Assembly: GCF_014529535.1 (NCBI RefSeq)
Contig: NW_023503555.1
Coordinates: 4,960,001 to 5,024,000 of the forward strand
Origin: Bradysia coprophila
Taxonomy: Eukaryota; Arthropoda; Insecta; Diptera; Sciaridae
Length of the DNA stretch: 64,000 bases
Direction of reading: 5' to 3'
Part shown: positions 33,090-44,940 of the stretch, piece by piece
Layout of the letters: each line of letters begins with the position of its first letter
Position numbering within the stretch: position 1 is the stretch's first letter
Made by a program: the position numbers and the translations under genes
The notes under the pieces: generated by a model
The model's input: only the letters and a program-made list of their open reading frames with translations
What the model was told of the DNA's origin: nothing
Databases searched by the model: none

Positions 33090-36000
33090 CTACGACACCT
33101 TGCAGGTCTCATCATGAACCTCTTGTGTGTCCTCGTCTTGTGGCATCTTAGTCAACGCTCCGCCTTGCAGAACATTATTCACAGCTGCACGAGCTAAATA
33201 TCCCGTTGTCTCGTTGTAAGTAAGCGAAAACAATGGAGTGATATCCTTCGTCACCGTCAGCTTATTCTCTTTGCAATAAATGGCACACGCATCCACTAAC
33301 AGTTGATCCAGATCCAATTCTTGCTTGAAATGTAATTCCGGATTACGGGACAAAATTGTCGCCACGATGCACAGCAATTCCACGGACAATTGACGTCGTT
33401 CTGGTTGTATGATGTGATTGAACGTTTCCTCAACCAATAGCGAAAATGACAATTCACTGCGACTCATGCTTGTTAGAGTCGGTGAAGCTGGTAGGTGGTG
33501 TCCCTGTCAATTTCCGAATAAAAATCAATTTGTCAATCTCGGCACTCGAGCGGTCTCTATAAATTAATCGTTTTACCTGAACGGAAATGCCATTGGGTGT
33601 ACGTGTCAGAACGTCCCACACCAAATTGTAAAATTGATCCGGTACTCGGCACAAGCATCCCTCCAGCTGACGACGTTGCAATGGTGTTAGCTTTTCCTCG
33701 GTGGCCCATTCGCTAACGGTCAGCACACGTTGCAGTAAGATTCGAATCGAAAACGGCGATAGATTGTCCAGATCAGATCCTTTACCCGACATGTTCAAAT
33801 ACAAGCGAATCGCCTCCAACACCCATCCGATGCGGATTTTCAGTACACCCTTGAATATGTCCGGATTGGTTGCTATCAATCGTCCACAGTATAGAACAAC
33901 TTCCTGTTGTAGTACGGCCTGAATCACATCGAATGGCTGGACGGTGGTGTACATTACGCTCTGGATTTCAGCTGGCGTCATCGGTTTGTCGAACACGGTT
34001 TCCTTCTGACCAATTACACCAACTGTCAGCTGTTTACCATTAACCAGAACTGTCGTAATGAACGGACTGATCGAATCGACAGTATGATGAAGTAACGAGC
34101 TGCAATAGCGAACCGCTCTCCAGTACCTCAGTGTGCCAGCACGGTGATACAACGACGTTAGTGCGTCGGAAACGGTGCTTCCGTTTACTTCATAATTCGG
34201 ACCTTCACGATTCAACAGAATTCCCCACAGTTGACACTGACAGTAAATTGAATTCAATTCTCTTAATGCAGTGATTATGTCCGGTATGGGTCGATAAGCG
34301 TATTCCTGCGGGCAATGCAAAATATTAGAAATTGGTACAGCCAAGGGGTTTTGATTCAAGGCTTACGGTGCAGATAATTTTCTCTTCATTGTATGTCTGC
34401 GCCTTGGGAACATCAGTCAAACTTTGGTATCCGATGTACTCATGGTGAATTTGGCTGAAATGCGTCTCGCAACTGTCAGGCAAGTCGGTTGAATTCATGA
34501 AATCAAGATGTTCTGCGGAATGCGTGACCAAAGGTTCGTGAAAATCTGACAATAAAACTTCGAAGAATTCTCTTACCTGTACATGAACTTGAAATTAAAT
34601 TCTGAAGCCGACCAATCCTAACTTTCATCCCATCACAATAACCCTTCTTCAGCATCGCCAGTAAATCTAACATTTCCTTGAACTGTGGATCTCGCATATG
34701 CTCCTCCCTTATCAGCAAACAGACTGTCGGCCTTCCAGACAATCGCCAATATTTACCAACGAATTGCAGTTCGGTCTTGATGTCGTCTAAAGAAGAAAAA
34801 GGTTCAGTGAAGAGTTTTCTCCTGTTTCTTCACAATTCACTTTACCTATTAGCAACGCCATGTCTCTGTACAAGTAAAAGTCGGACACTTCGAATATCAG
34901 CGGATAGCACAAAACGGTCATACCACACACCCGGTACACTTTCGATGTGCCCAACGATCCAACCGGTCTTGGTGGTCGGCCGGTCAAGCCAATTTTATCG
35001 TTAACACCAAGCTCTTGGAAAATTTTAATTAGTTGCGTGGAAGACCATATTTGGACTGGCTCGACCTGTCGATTAGATTTGTATTCGTAACACCAATTTC
35101 AAATGGTTAGCAACAAGAATACCTCATGTGGAGTCTGCGTTTGTATACCATACGTTGCCATCATAGCTTGCAATCGCATTGATTCGGCAATTAGGACGAT
35201 TTGAACTACCAAATCAGTCGCGGTTCCCTTGGTAAACGAATAAGAATGTTAGGATGGATGAATTTGTTTAAAAGAATCGATAGAGCTAATGTGTGATCTC
35301 AAAATAATAACACAAAAAATTACAAAGTCAGTCACCGTTTTGAGGGTGTTTTTGTGTGAGCTGAGTATGAGTGTCGAGGGTGTAGTGTTGAAGCCGAAGT
35401 TTTACTTTTATGGTGCAACTATTGCTTGTCGTGCTTTACTACTTTTAAATTGTTTTAAGTAAGAACTTGATGTAAATTGCCTGAGTGACTACTCCTGGTT
35501 CAGATTTACATATTTGTGAGACTTGTAGTGAAAGACGTAACCCGATTATGTAACAATTTTCTGTTCTTACTGAAGATATTTTTGGGATACTGATTTCTTT
35601 GTTGGCAATAAATAACGAGAGACTCATTAGTGCTACAGCTTTTTGGGATCTGACCATAGCAGTCTTGCATTTCCACCGAATCTTTCAATTCCGTAGTAGA
35701 GATTCAAAATAACAAACATCGTTCAATTAAAAAAAAAACTGGAAGTGAGATTCGCGTATAACTCGAGAGTCGTAAGATTATTTTTGAAACGAGTTAATTC
35801 GTTGTTCTGGTCACTGGTTCATTTGGCGAAGATTTATGGTTTGTTTCCAGGCTTTTTGTAAAACTAATTGATAAATCTTTACAAAAATTAAATTAAATTA
35901 AATTAACCGTCCGTGATACCGAAAATATTCGATTCAGCCCAATGTCGTCATTCGACTTCTTTTTGTTACAACGTCGGCATGAGTTCATGATCAAAGCGAG

Positions 36001-39000
36001 TACCGAAACCATATTATTAAAATGTAAGTTTTACAGTTACTGTAGTTGAAGTACGTGGCACCCAGTGAAGACAGTAAGGCAAGTGTGATTATTTGTGTCT
36101 AGTCTACTTTCTGTAAACGGTTCGCATGATTCTTTAAAACCGTCTTATCTTGTGTGTTCTTTCAACTACATTTGCTCCAGTTCTTCATTTTGTTTCCTTC
36201 AGAGCCTAAAATTTGGGAATTGATTTCCAAAAATTCTCTAAAATTCCCAATTTTTTTCTTTTCAACTATTCCTGATGTTTTACAAGCATTTAATTAAAAA
36301 ATTCAAAGAAAACAAATTTGGGAATTTTAGGGTATTCTGGCTCTGGTTTCATTCCCTTTGTATGACACAACAATCGATATACGTCTCTCGCAATTTCGAA
36401 ATCAAAAAGTTACGCTTTATGGCAATTGTTAAAAGCAAAACAAGCTCATATCAGTGCCTCATGAAGTCAGCATGAAGTCACCTTAATTTTACGCCATAGT
36501 TTCATCTTACTGTTTTGCACGCGTGAAAAATGCTACATTCGAAAACTGTTTCTTCTTGGTATCTCTGATTTATCTCATTTGCGAAAATGAGAGAAATCTG
36601 AGAAACGGAGAGGAACATCAGTAACAGCTTAGATACGAAAATGACACTTTTTACGTGGGCGAAGCAGTCAATGTAAATGTAACAATAGGTTTCAAACAGT
36701 GACCTAATGGAGGACATGCAATTTTAGCGAGCACACGGAGAACTAAAAGGTAAAAGAGAAAACAAAACGAAAAAAAGGCAACGGAAAAACTGAAATTCTA
36801 TCTAATGGTTATACTGTGAACAACATGCGGTTTGGTTAGAGTATTAATGCAAGGAAATTGTTTTTAAATTATTTTTATCCTACGTCATGTACTTACAAGT
36901 CCTGGCTTAGCCTGAAGCGGAAGAAAAATATAATTTTACGTTAAAATAAGTTGCTAAAATTAGTTAAATCGACACTTTATCAAAAATACACCTAAATCAA
37001 GAATCAAGAGACAATGCCGAAAATAGGCGATGAGCTTTGGCTAATGAGGTGTAGATAATAGCTTATAAACCACTGAAGGTAATGCGAACCCGGAAAAATA
37101 CACGGAATCAGTGTGCCTTTCAATAATTCAATAATGGGGATTTTCCGTTAATTTCAGAAATTTCAAGAAATTAGAGAATTTCAAAGTTTCGAATATTTCG
37201 AAAAGAATTTCGATGAATTATGGAACTTCATAATTCAGGAATTTTCTAGAATCAATTTCACTTAAATAGGCCCTGCTCAGCACAATCAGTGAATTCGAGT
37301 GTAGCGTAAGTTCACTTCATTGTAGCACTTACGATTTCAATAGAATTTTTGCTGCGTCGAAATACATTTGCAACATCCATCGTATCATGTTTGCCAGACA
37401 TTCTGCCGAAATCGTTAGCGCTTCACGCTACACGGCTACACCAAATAAAATATGCCGCTGCATTAGAATTCACTCGAAATTTGGGTTCCGTAATTTTGTG
37501 CCGCTCAAAATTTGCTTTATCTTCAGTGTATGCAGCGAAATGTATGGTCAAATTAATTAGATAAAATATTTACGATCTATATGTTGATTTCACATGAAAA
37601 GAAGCAACAGACTCAATAATAAACCACCAATGTCCAGTATGCTTGCCTTCTACAAAACGTTAATGCGAGCGGTTTTACCCTAACATTCTCCTCGAGATGC
37701 CCCAGATGTTATGACCTAGAAGCAAGTATATCTGGACAGAGAAAAGTATCGAGTCTGTAGATACGATTAAAAACTCCAAACAAAAATGTCATTTGCCAAA
37801 ATACAATCATGAATTAGCACCTGCCCAACAAAATGTAAATCATGATCAGATGACCTCCACTACATTCAGTTGCGAAATGAATAAGAGAACCATTCATAAA
37901 CATGCAAATTTTCACTAAAAACAATTGGAAAACGACGTCAAATCGGGCATCGGTCACCATCTAACGTATTTCATCATCATTCGAGTACAATGCTGTATTT
38001 TGTATCTGCGCACCTACGGGTTAATGGTCGATGATTTCGTTATGATGAGGTATGGCGCGTCTATCTCTATCTCAAGCGTTTCAGGGTTTCAAACAGCAAC
38101 ACGAAACTATCAACTCTATTGGCTATTGTACTAAGAGGAAGGGTTAACAAAACACTCATTGGCGCAAATATTTATGGCTTAACAATCAATCATCTAAAAA
38201 TGGTAATTCTTCCATTGAGGTAGGCTTTGCGCTTGTAATAAGCTATCCTAATAATTTCTAGATTATGAAGGAACAGATTCTGATACTAATGAAGGCTGCC
38301 CAGCAAACGGCCCAGTGAATTTCTTTTCTCATTTTAGAACAAAAAGCCGTCAACTTCAAAGTCGGTGGAGGAAACTCTACAGTAAATTTTGCTGCCACTG
38401 CCGTCAGTGTCTTAACTGTTCTTTCTTAACCTGCTTCTTGGCTTCGAAACAGTTCTAACTAAGATCACGGTGTGCCTTAACCAACTTTAAATGGAAGTGT
38501 CGCACCACATCGGATTTTTTTTGCTAATTCAATAGGGGGAGGTAGACTGGTTACAAAAATAGCAATAATAAGAAAAACGGCTGGGAGAATTTTTTTTGCG
38601 ACCACTTTGAAGTCATTTTTCCATACATTTTCATGTATTTTATGAAAATGACAAAAATGTTTTTTTCGCCAAAATACGCATTCACAATTTTTATCATTAA
38701 AAAACATTATTTTTAGCAAAAAATTCTTCTACAGTATGCATCTAAACATTGAGATTTCGTTTATACAGCTATTTGGATATATCAAATTCTGCTGGACATG
38801 AAAAATAAATTGGGTGTATAAACGAAATCTCAGTGTTTAGAGGCATACTGTAGAAGAATTTTTTGCTAAAAATAATATTTTTTAATGATAAAAATTGTGA
38901 ATGCGTATTTTGGCGAAAAAAACATTTTTGTCATTTTCATAAAATACATGAAAATGTATGGAAAAATGACTTCAAAGTGGTCGCAAAAAAAATTCTCCCA

Positions 39001-42000
39001 GCCGTTTTTCTTATTATTGCTATTTTTGTAACCAGTCTACCTCCCCCTATTGAATTAGCAAAAAAAATCCGATGTGGTGCGACACTTCCATTTAAAGTTG
39101 GTTAAGGCACACCGTGAGATTGCATCTTGATTGCATCTAGAAGCTCCATGATGGTTGGAAGTAACTTTTAATGGTAGAAAGGTTTGACCTAACCTGAACC
39201 CGATATTATTTAAATCAGATCAGGTTCAGGTTGAACCTGAATTAACGTGAGCCCGAAATTTTAAATTCAGGTCTGGGAACTTTAGGTTCAGGTCAGGTTG
39301 AGATTGACTTGAAATTTTCTATGCAAATTTTTGGGTAGACCTGAACCTAAAGTAACTAAACCTGATCAAAAACAGGTCAGGTTCAGGTTCAGAAATAAAT
39401 CACGTCGACCCAAACCTAATCGGAGCCTTGTTCCTTGTTAACGTAATTTTTGTGATCTCTCACAAACAGATACATCAGATGTGTTGATGACACGGCACAT
39501 TTTCCCCTTAAATTTTTGTCTTGTTCCCATGCATATCGGTCTCTCATATGGGCTTGAAGCCTATGCCGTGCAGCAAAAAAATCTGGCACTATGGCACAGT
39601 GACTTTACTTCATGCATAGGCTTCGAACCGTGACTGATGAGAGACTGATGCATGCTGTCGGTTTAATATAGACACAAGAATAAATTGACATGACGGCGTT
39701 GATGGTATGAAGAAATAATTACAAAAACACCGCGGATGTAACTCGTAATTAATTGCAACGAAAAATGTATATCGAAAAAGGTCAAATCAACGATTTCCCA
39801 TGTTAAATACTCACAAGTTCAGATTTACCCTGCCGCATAAAAAAAATTGACAAACGATTTCAATATGAGACTGTAAGTCCTAGATTTCTGCCCTGCAAAC
39901 TCAGACAAAGAAACAAAAATTTATCTAACCTGAAACGCAGAGTATCGTCCTCCCTTTCTCGGCCGATTATAACTGGGAAGATATCGACGGATCATATCCA
40001 ATTCGTTGATGTGCAACAATCCAGCGGTCAGTAGCTGTGCAATAATGAACACTGATTGTCCCCAGAGAAATAATGATTTCGATGGTGAGCGTTGATAGCC
40101 ACCGTTACCATCTGGAGCAAAATACATTGTTATGACGGGATCTGTGCGTGAGCGCAGTGATTTTCGGGTGAGAAATTGAGTTATCTAAAAATGGCGACAG
40201 TGAAATCAAACCTCCGTTCTCGTCAGAGTACATGCATTTCCTCAGTTCTGCTTGATATTCTTCGACTTGTTCATTGTTCATTTTGAAGACACCGTCGATG
40301 ATCATGAAAGTGAAAAAAATCGGCCACTCGCATTCGTTCCCTTCAAAGTCTTTGATTTCGCCGTTGTTATAGTATCTGCAAGTGGAATGGGATTGAAATT
40401 GAATCGTGTGTGTACAGTACCGGTGCTTGGAGCAGACGTACCTCCGTTTTTTGTCTTCCAGTCGTGACAAATATCCATCACGACTGAAGCGTTTGAAACC
40501 TTTGGCGCTTCGTAGCCGCTTAACGACATTGTTTTTGGACAAATCCACCAGTCGTTCTTCGTGCGAAGCGAAAGCTGGAAATGACAAAGTTGGTAACAAC
40601 GACGCGTCAACACCTTTCGAACTGGACTCGCGGGGCAGCATAGTTTCAAAAATGCTCCGGTTACGATTGTGTGCATCAATGTCCACATAAACGACACTCC
40701 ATGACGCTCCTTTCTCTCCAAAGAGATTGCATCCGTTGATTGCTTCTAGAGCAGATTTAGCCATTCCTAAAACATCGGTGAATCGATGAGTGGAGGAAAA
40801 TGATCTTCCGAACGCACAAAATCGACCTACCGATAGACGACGCATGTATTTCCGGTTTGCCATCGTTGTACTTTGTACCACGCTCCCACATGCCAAAATC
40901 CGGCGTACGATAGGCCCTTTCAACGTAATACACCAAATTCTGAACGAACGCAACTTCGTCCTGGGTGTAAATGATTTGCAGTCCGGAGGTGATCATTTGT
41001 ACCAGAAATATGATGTAAATGGACACCGCGTCGATTTGTAAGTGGTTGTACAGGTCATCGGAGTAGATTTCCTGTACGAATGAAGTGAAACGAGTGAAAC
41101 AAATCAGAAATTCCAAACAGGTAACTGGTCCAACCTCTCCCGTGTGCAGATGGAATTTACAGTGCAATGCGTGTTGATTGGACTGACGTTGCTTGAATAA
41201 TTCAACGCGATGAGCCTGTTTGATCCAACATTCCAGTATGCCTCTCATGCATTTCACGGTCGATTGGCCGAGTTCTGACATATTAAAAAAAGAAGTTTTT
41301 GAGTTCCCCTTCCGGTCCGAACTGCATCCTATTCACTTACCATATGACTTGCCACGGTCGTCATCAATTCGTCTGAAATGAGTCCAATGAATGTTTGAAC
41401 TCAGCTTGTAATCAAGTAGAAAATTACCTGTATGCCTGGTAGAGCCCTTGGAGTAGATTCTATTTTACTATCGTCTTCCCGAATGGCGTTCGCGAATTTC
41501 CGTTCATTAAGGAACATCAGAGACAATGTCTTAAGCAGGGGATTACTAACGAAATCAATTAATGGAGGAGGAGGATGGAGAGGAACGAGTTTCATAATAC
41601 AACCGAAAGTTGACTGCTTGTTAGGCAACATCTGGTTGATGGCTTTGTAATGCCAAAACGATAAATTTCTACACCAGAATGTAACATAGACATTCAAGAC
41701 TACAAAGGGACGTCGTATTTTTAATGTAAATCGAGGGATTCGAGTCGAGGATTCGTTAACACAGACAATAAAATAAAATCTACCCCAAACGGCAGCGGCA
41801 CAATAAACACTGTCTCTAACGCTTCCCACTTGGTTGTCCGTTGACAGTACAGGAAACAATCCGGATATTGGACTTTGATACTTAAGTATTTGTCGCTTTA
41901 CTAAATATCACGGGAAAATATTCTGTGTCAGTCGAGCCCACAACATTGTAATATTATATCACTACACCGCAACACTAACCGATCCCATAGTAAATGTCCA

Positions 42001-42079
42001 ACTGTTTCACCGTGTCCTCGTAATTCGAAATTTTCAAAAATTGATCCAAATGAACGTCATCCATTGAATTTTGCCTCAT
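33090..42079 (-). CDS. PHKB: Phosphorylase b kinase regulatory subunit beta
   Basis: Regulatory beta subunit of phosphorylase kinase, the cytosolic complex that activates glycogen phosphorylase. Fifteen exons on the minus strand: 42079-41980, 41900-41784, 41446-41428, 41372-41341, 41274-41135, 41071-40831, 40766-40442, 40375-40212, 40141-39930, 35227-35123, 35065-34846, 34786-34577, 34545-34367, 34305-33577, 33503-33090. They total 3207 nt and 1068 residues (human PHKB is about 1093), every junction in phase. Marker segments: VKRQILKYQSPISGLFPVL, SGLQIIYTQDEVAFVQNLV, VDIDAHNRNRSIF, LTGRPPRPVGSLGTSKVYR, VLQQEVVLYCGRLIATNP, LKIRIGWVLEA. The N-terminal part is the glucoamylase-like (GH15-type) domain. 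The protein ends CKVS, a CaaX-like farnesylation signal as in mammalian alpha and beta subunits. Intron 9 is 4.7 kb and holds a foldback element. Alpha subunit paralogy was considered, but the spacing fits beta. Confidence 0.95.
38466..39116. mobile_element. Foldback element with 302-bp near-identical arms
   Basis: Arms 38466-38767 and 38815-39116 are inverted copies with only a few mismatches (for example TCTAAACATTGAGATT versus CTAAACACTGAGATT), separated by 47 bp. Termini are CACGGTGTGCCTTAACC, and the 4-bp flank AGAT is repeated at 38462-38465 and 39117-39120. Each arm encodes the same meaningless 80-codon frame. The CAC terminus and short TSD suggest the CMC (CACTA/Chapaev-like) group, an inference. 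It sits in PHKB intron 9. Confidence 0.88.
39180..39430. repeat. CAGGTT/AACCTG-rich degenerate tract
   Basis: Many irregular copies of CAGGTTCAGGT and its complement GACCTGAACCT on both strands, including TCAGGTTCAGGTTGAACCTGA. Similar but weaker tracts are at 30490-30700 and 52740-52980. Confidence 0.6.
41428..41446 (-). other. PHKB: 19-nt microexon of PHKB (exon 3)
   Basis: Flanked by CTCCAAG on its 5' side and GTAATTTT on its 3' side. It supplies six residues that complete W-GLYQAY-RR between exons 2 and 4, matching the spacing of the vertebrate protein. The following exon 41372-41341 is only 32 nt. Confidence 0.8.
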
Positions 42080-42609
42080 TGTGGGCTGATATCGTTCCTA
42101 ATTGAAATCAATTGACTTTTCTTCCAATTATGTGTGTCGTCTCTGTTTTGATCTGGTAATTATTAGCGAAACGGACTTCGATGACTTCGATTTCAATGAC
42201 AAATTTGACAATTCAATGACACTTTTATCATAGAGCGGAGGGGAAATTCACAATGAACAGTGACGGTGACGGTGTATCTGAGGAATGATGAGTAGAGATG
42301 TTAAGTGTTCATGTCGCAACATTGAACATTGTTCTGGAAAATAATAAACTTAAAAGACCTAAGGACTCACCGGTCCCATGAAGAGTGCGTAGAGTGGCAC
42401 TTCAAGGAACAGGAGGGACCTACACGACCTACACCAACTAATTATTAAGATATCAACAACCCGACGACTGCAGCTGGCAACACTGTTTCTGCTACCAGCA
42501 CTACACACACTACACATCAGTTGTATTTTGACAGCTCCATTCCTGTGAACAACATTATTTTGCAGTCATTTTCGATCAGATTTGAAGACAAATTTAGTGA
42601 AAAATCGCA
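42080..42609. promoter_or_regulatory. Divergent promoter region between PHKB and ND-B14.5A
   Basis: The 530 bp between the two start codons must hold both 5' UTRs and both promoters. CATCAGTTGTATT near 42515 contains an insect initiator-like TCAGT for the plus gene. A TGACGGTGACGGTG repeat lies near 42260. No TATA box stands out on either strand, as is common for housekeeping genes. Confidence 0.5.
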
Positions 42610-43098
42610 ATGTCTGGAGTAGCTAAACGTGACATTGGACCATTACTGCAAAAATTCCGTGCGTTTCTACTCGGGGTAATGCATCCATCACCGAACAAAG
42701 CCCAATCCGCTGTTATGTAATGTTTTGTTGTTCGTTCACAGAGACAACACATAAATAATCTTCGCTTTGAAGATGGTCTGGCTGACCGTACAACACCACC
42801 GCCAGAACTTCCCGATGGACCAGCTCATAAGTATGCGATTCTGAACATATTTTTTCTGTCTTTAAATTGACTGATTGCACCCGTATGTTGTTACAGACTA
42901 TCCGCCAATTATTATGTGAATCGTGATGGTCGTAGGGAAGTAGCTCCACCACAAGTTTTGGCTACACAAAACGCATTGATCGGATCGGGGTAATGCGATG
43001 ATTGTGCTGCTCTAGTTTCGATTCTGATTTGTTTTTCTATTGTCAGGGAAAGTGTGTCAAAACCGCCAGTACCAGGAGCCGTTTTCCGTTGGGATTGA
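42610..43098 (+). CDS. ND-B14.5A: NADH dehydrogenase 1 alpha subcomplex subunit 7 (B14.5a)
   Basis: Accessory subunit of mitochondrial respiratory complex I (NDUFA7 family), located in the peripheral/matrix side of the inner membrane complex. Four exons: 42610-42675, 42742-42830, 42897-42989, 43047-43098; 300 nt, 99 residues plus stop, all phases consistent. Family marks: RDIGPLLQKFRAFLLG, the TTPPPELPDGPAHKLSANYY core, RDGRREVAPP and a C-terminal PPVPGAVFRWD. Human NDUFA7 is slightly longer (about 113) with the same PPxLPxGPxHKLSxNYYxxRDGRRE core. There is no cleavable presequence, as usual in the family. Introns are 57-66 nt. It is divergent from PHKB and probably shares its promoter region. 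Confidence 0.95.
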
Positions 43099-43198
43099 GC
43101 TGATAAGTGATTGGTCGATGGAGTGTGGGAGTTTTGTTTTAGCTCTTACCGAAATGAAATCGTAGTTAATTTTGCTGTGGAACTTACAATTCAGAGCA

Positions 43199-43204
43199 AA
43201 TAAA
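43199..43204 (+). promoter_or_regulatory. Polyadenylation signal of ND-B14.5A
   Basis: AATAAA about 100 nt after the stop codon, consistent with a short 3' UTR. Confidence 0.6.
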
Positions 43205-44197
43205 TCTGTAAATCTTATTCGACGCTTTTAACGGAAAGCTTTTTCAATCGAAGAACCATACTGCCGTGTTGTTTGTGTGCTTCGAAAAGCTTTCGAAAGC
43301 TCTAAGCTTCTTTTGGTTTCCAATTGAAAAAGTGGAATATTTCAGTTGAATAGAAAAGAAACTTAAAGCTCATAAAGGCTCTAGACCATCAGAATTGAAT
43401 TTTCTTTACTTTTTTCCCTCTGCACTGAGTTCTTCGAATAGTCTGACTAAGTGTCATATTTGCATATTAAATGTACAATCATCACTTCCGACTCATGTTT
43501 GGAAAGACTACTATAGCAACAAAACCATTTACTTCTTTCATCTTTTAGTTGCTTTGCTGCGGAACCCTTCGAAGTTCGTCGATGTAGTTCAATTTTGAAA
43601 TTGTGTTGCCATCACTCAGGGGAGAAATTACAGTGTTATTAGTACCACAGCATCTTAACAGTTGCTGCAAGCCCACACCTTTCCAAATAAATCGACTACT
43701 CCAATGACCAAGTTATTCAACTTCGACTTCGCAAATTGATTTATTTTACGTTCACTTCAACGCACTCTACTGTTCAGTGAAAAGAAACAAGCAAAAAGAC
43801 AAAAAATGTTCCTCGAATTACTAGACTGTCTTTACAACGTAGTTTTGTGAATGTCTGCCAATTCGGGTATGTTAATTTCGAAAAAATTTTGGGAACTTTC
43901 TTTACCAACATTTACTAAAAATTTCCCGACTTACCGCAAAAAGTAGATTTCGATAATTTCCAGTAATGGCAGTAAGGAAAAATTCCTAATGACTGTCCTG
44001 CTCTCGTAACATTATTTGTTCCGAAAAGTTCTGAAAATATTATTGCGCGCCGCACAAAATCTTATTTTGACATGAATTACACAAATCATCTTCCTAAAGC
44101 ATTCGTATAAACTAATTCCACTCCAGTGCCAACAGCCTTCGTATAGACTATTGATAATTTTGTTACTAAATTAAAAATCAAATATTTTTTAAAAGTT
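43205..44197. other. Non-coding spacer before the minisatellite
   Basis: No gene supported. GAAAGCTTTTTC and CGAAAAGCTTTCGAAAGCTC near 43230-43300 form short nested palindromes. 43868-43990 is an AATTTCC-type low-complexity tract. Two related GCATTCGTATAAACTAATT / GCCTTCGTATAGACTATT phrases lie near 44099-44150. Confidence 0.45.
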
Positions 44198-44856
44198 TAC
44201 GTTCTTATTCGTAAAAGAATAATTTCCCTAGGGTCGAACGAACGCCCATACGTTCTTATTCGTAAAAAGATAATTTCTATTAGGGTAGAGCAGAACAGAT
44301 CTACCTCTTTGTAAAAGGATAAAGTCACCAGGGTTGAACAGACCACTTTTACGTTCTTATTCGTAAAAGTAGAAATTCTGTAAGTTTCTAGCAGATCACC
44401 TCTACGTGTAGACCTCTACGTGTAGAGGCATAAATTCGCTAGGGGCAATCGAACAACCGTACGTTCTTATTCGTAAAAGGATAAATTCACTAGGGTCGAA
44501 CGAACATTCAGACGTCTTTATTCGTAAAAGGATAAATTTTATTAAGCTACAGCAAAACATCTCTATGTTCCTCTTCGTAAAAGGATAAATTGTTTATTGA
44601 AGTAGGTCTATTATTTTTGATTTTTTGCTTCATTTTGTCAAATCATCTAATGTAATATAAAGAGAAAATACCTAGGGTTGAACAGAACATCTCTACGCTC
44701 CTATTAGTAAAAGGAGAAATTCTGTAAGCGTCAATCAAAACACATCTACCTTACTCTCCGTAAAATGATAAACTTCCTAGGGTCGAACAAACACCCAGAC
44801 GCTCTTATTCGTAACAGGATAAATTTTATTGGGCTACAGCAGAACACCTCCAGACG
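44198..44856 (+). repeat. Minisatellite of about eleven diverged 50-54 bp units
   Basis: Each unit begins ACGTTCTTATTCGTAAAAGGATAAA or a close variant (near 44200, 44250, 44303, 44350, 44410, 44461, 44512, 44564, 44697, 44750, 44801). Two kinds of unit end recur: CTAGGGTCGAACGAACGCCC and TTATTGGGCTACAGCAGAACACCTC. They often alternate, suggesting a 104-bp higher-order unit. About 90 bp of unrelated sequence interrupts the array near 44595-44665. Unit starts contain the self-complementary ACG...CGT. Confidence 0.85.
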
Positions 44857-44940
44857 GAAAATATAAGAACGCCAGGCGACAGTTTCAATGTTTTTTTTTT
44901 TTAAATTGAAGGCATACGGAATACAGAAAACAGTTAGGTA

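Larger units (their letters stand above)
35228..39929. other. PHKB intron 9 (4.7 kb)
   Basis: Lies between donor CAG|GTTAGA (39929) and acceptor TTACCAAG|GG (35228). It contains AAATTTC-rich low-complexity tracts (36190-36260, 37140-37270), the 651-bp foldback element (38466-39116) and a CAGGTT-rich tract (39180-39430). No nested gene is recognised. Confidence 0.7.

Noticed and set aside
38477-39105. Two identical 80-codon open frames on opposite strands, suggesting a duplicated gene
   Set aside because: They are the same sequence in the two arms of a foldback element and show no domain; non-coding is the simpler reading.
41401-41859. A 152-codon frame taken as a separate gene
   Set aside because: It is PHKB exon 2 read on through intron 2, then over exon 3 in the wrong frame.
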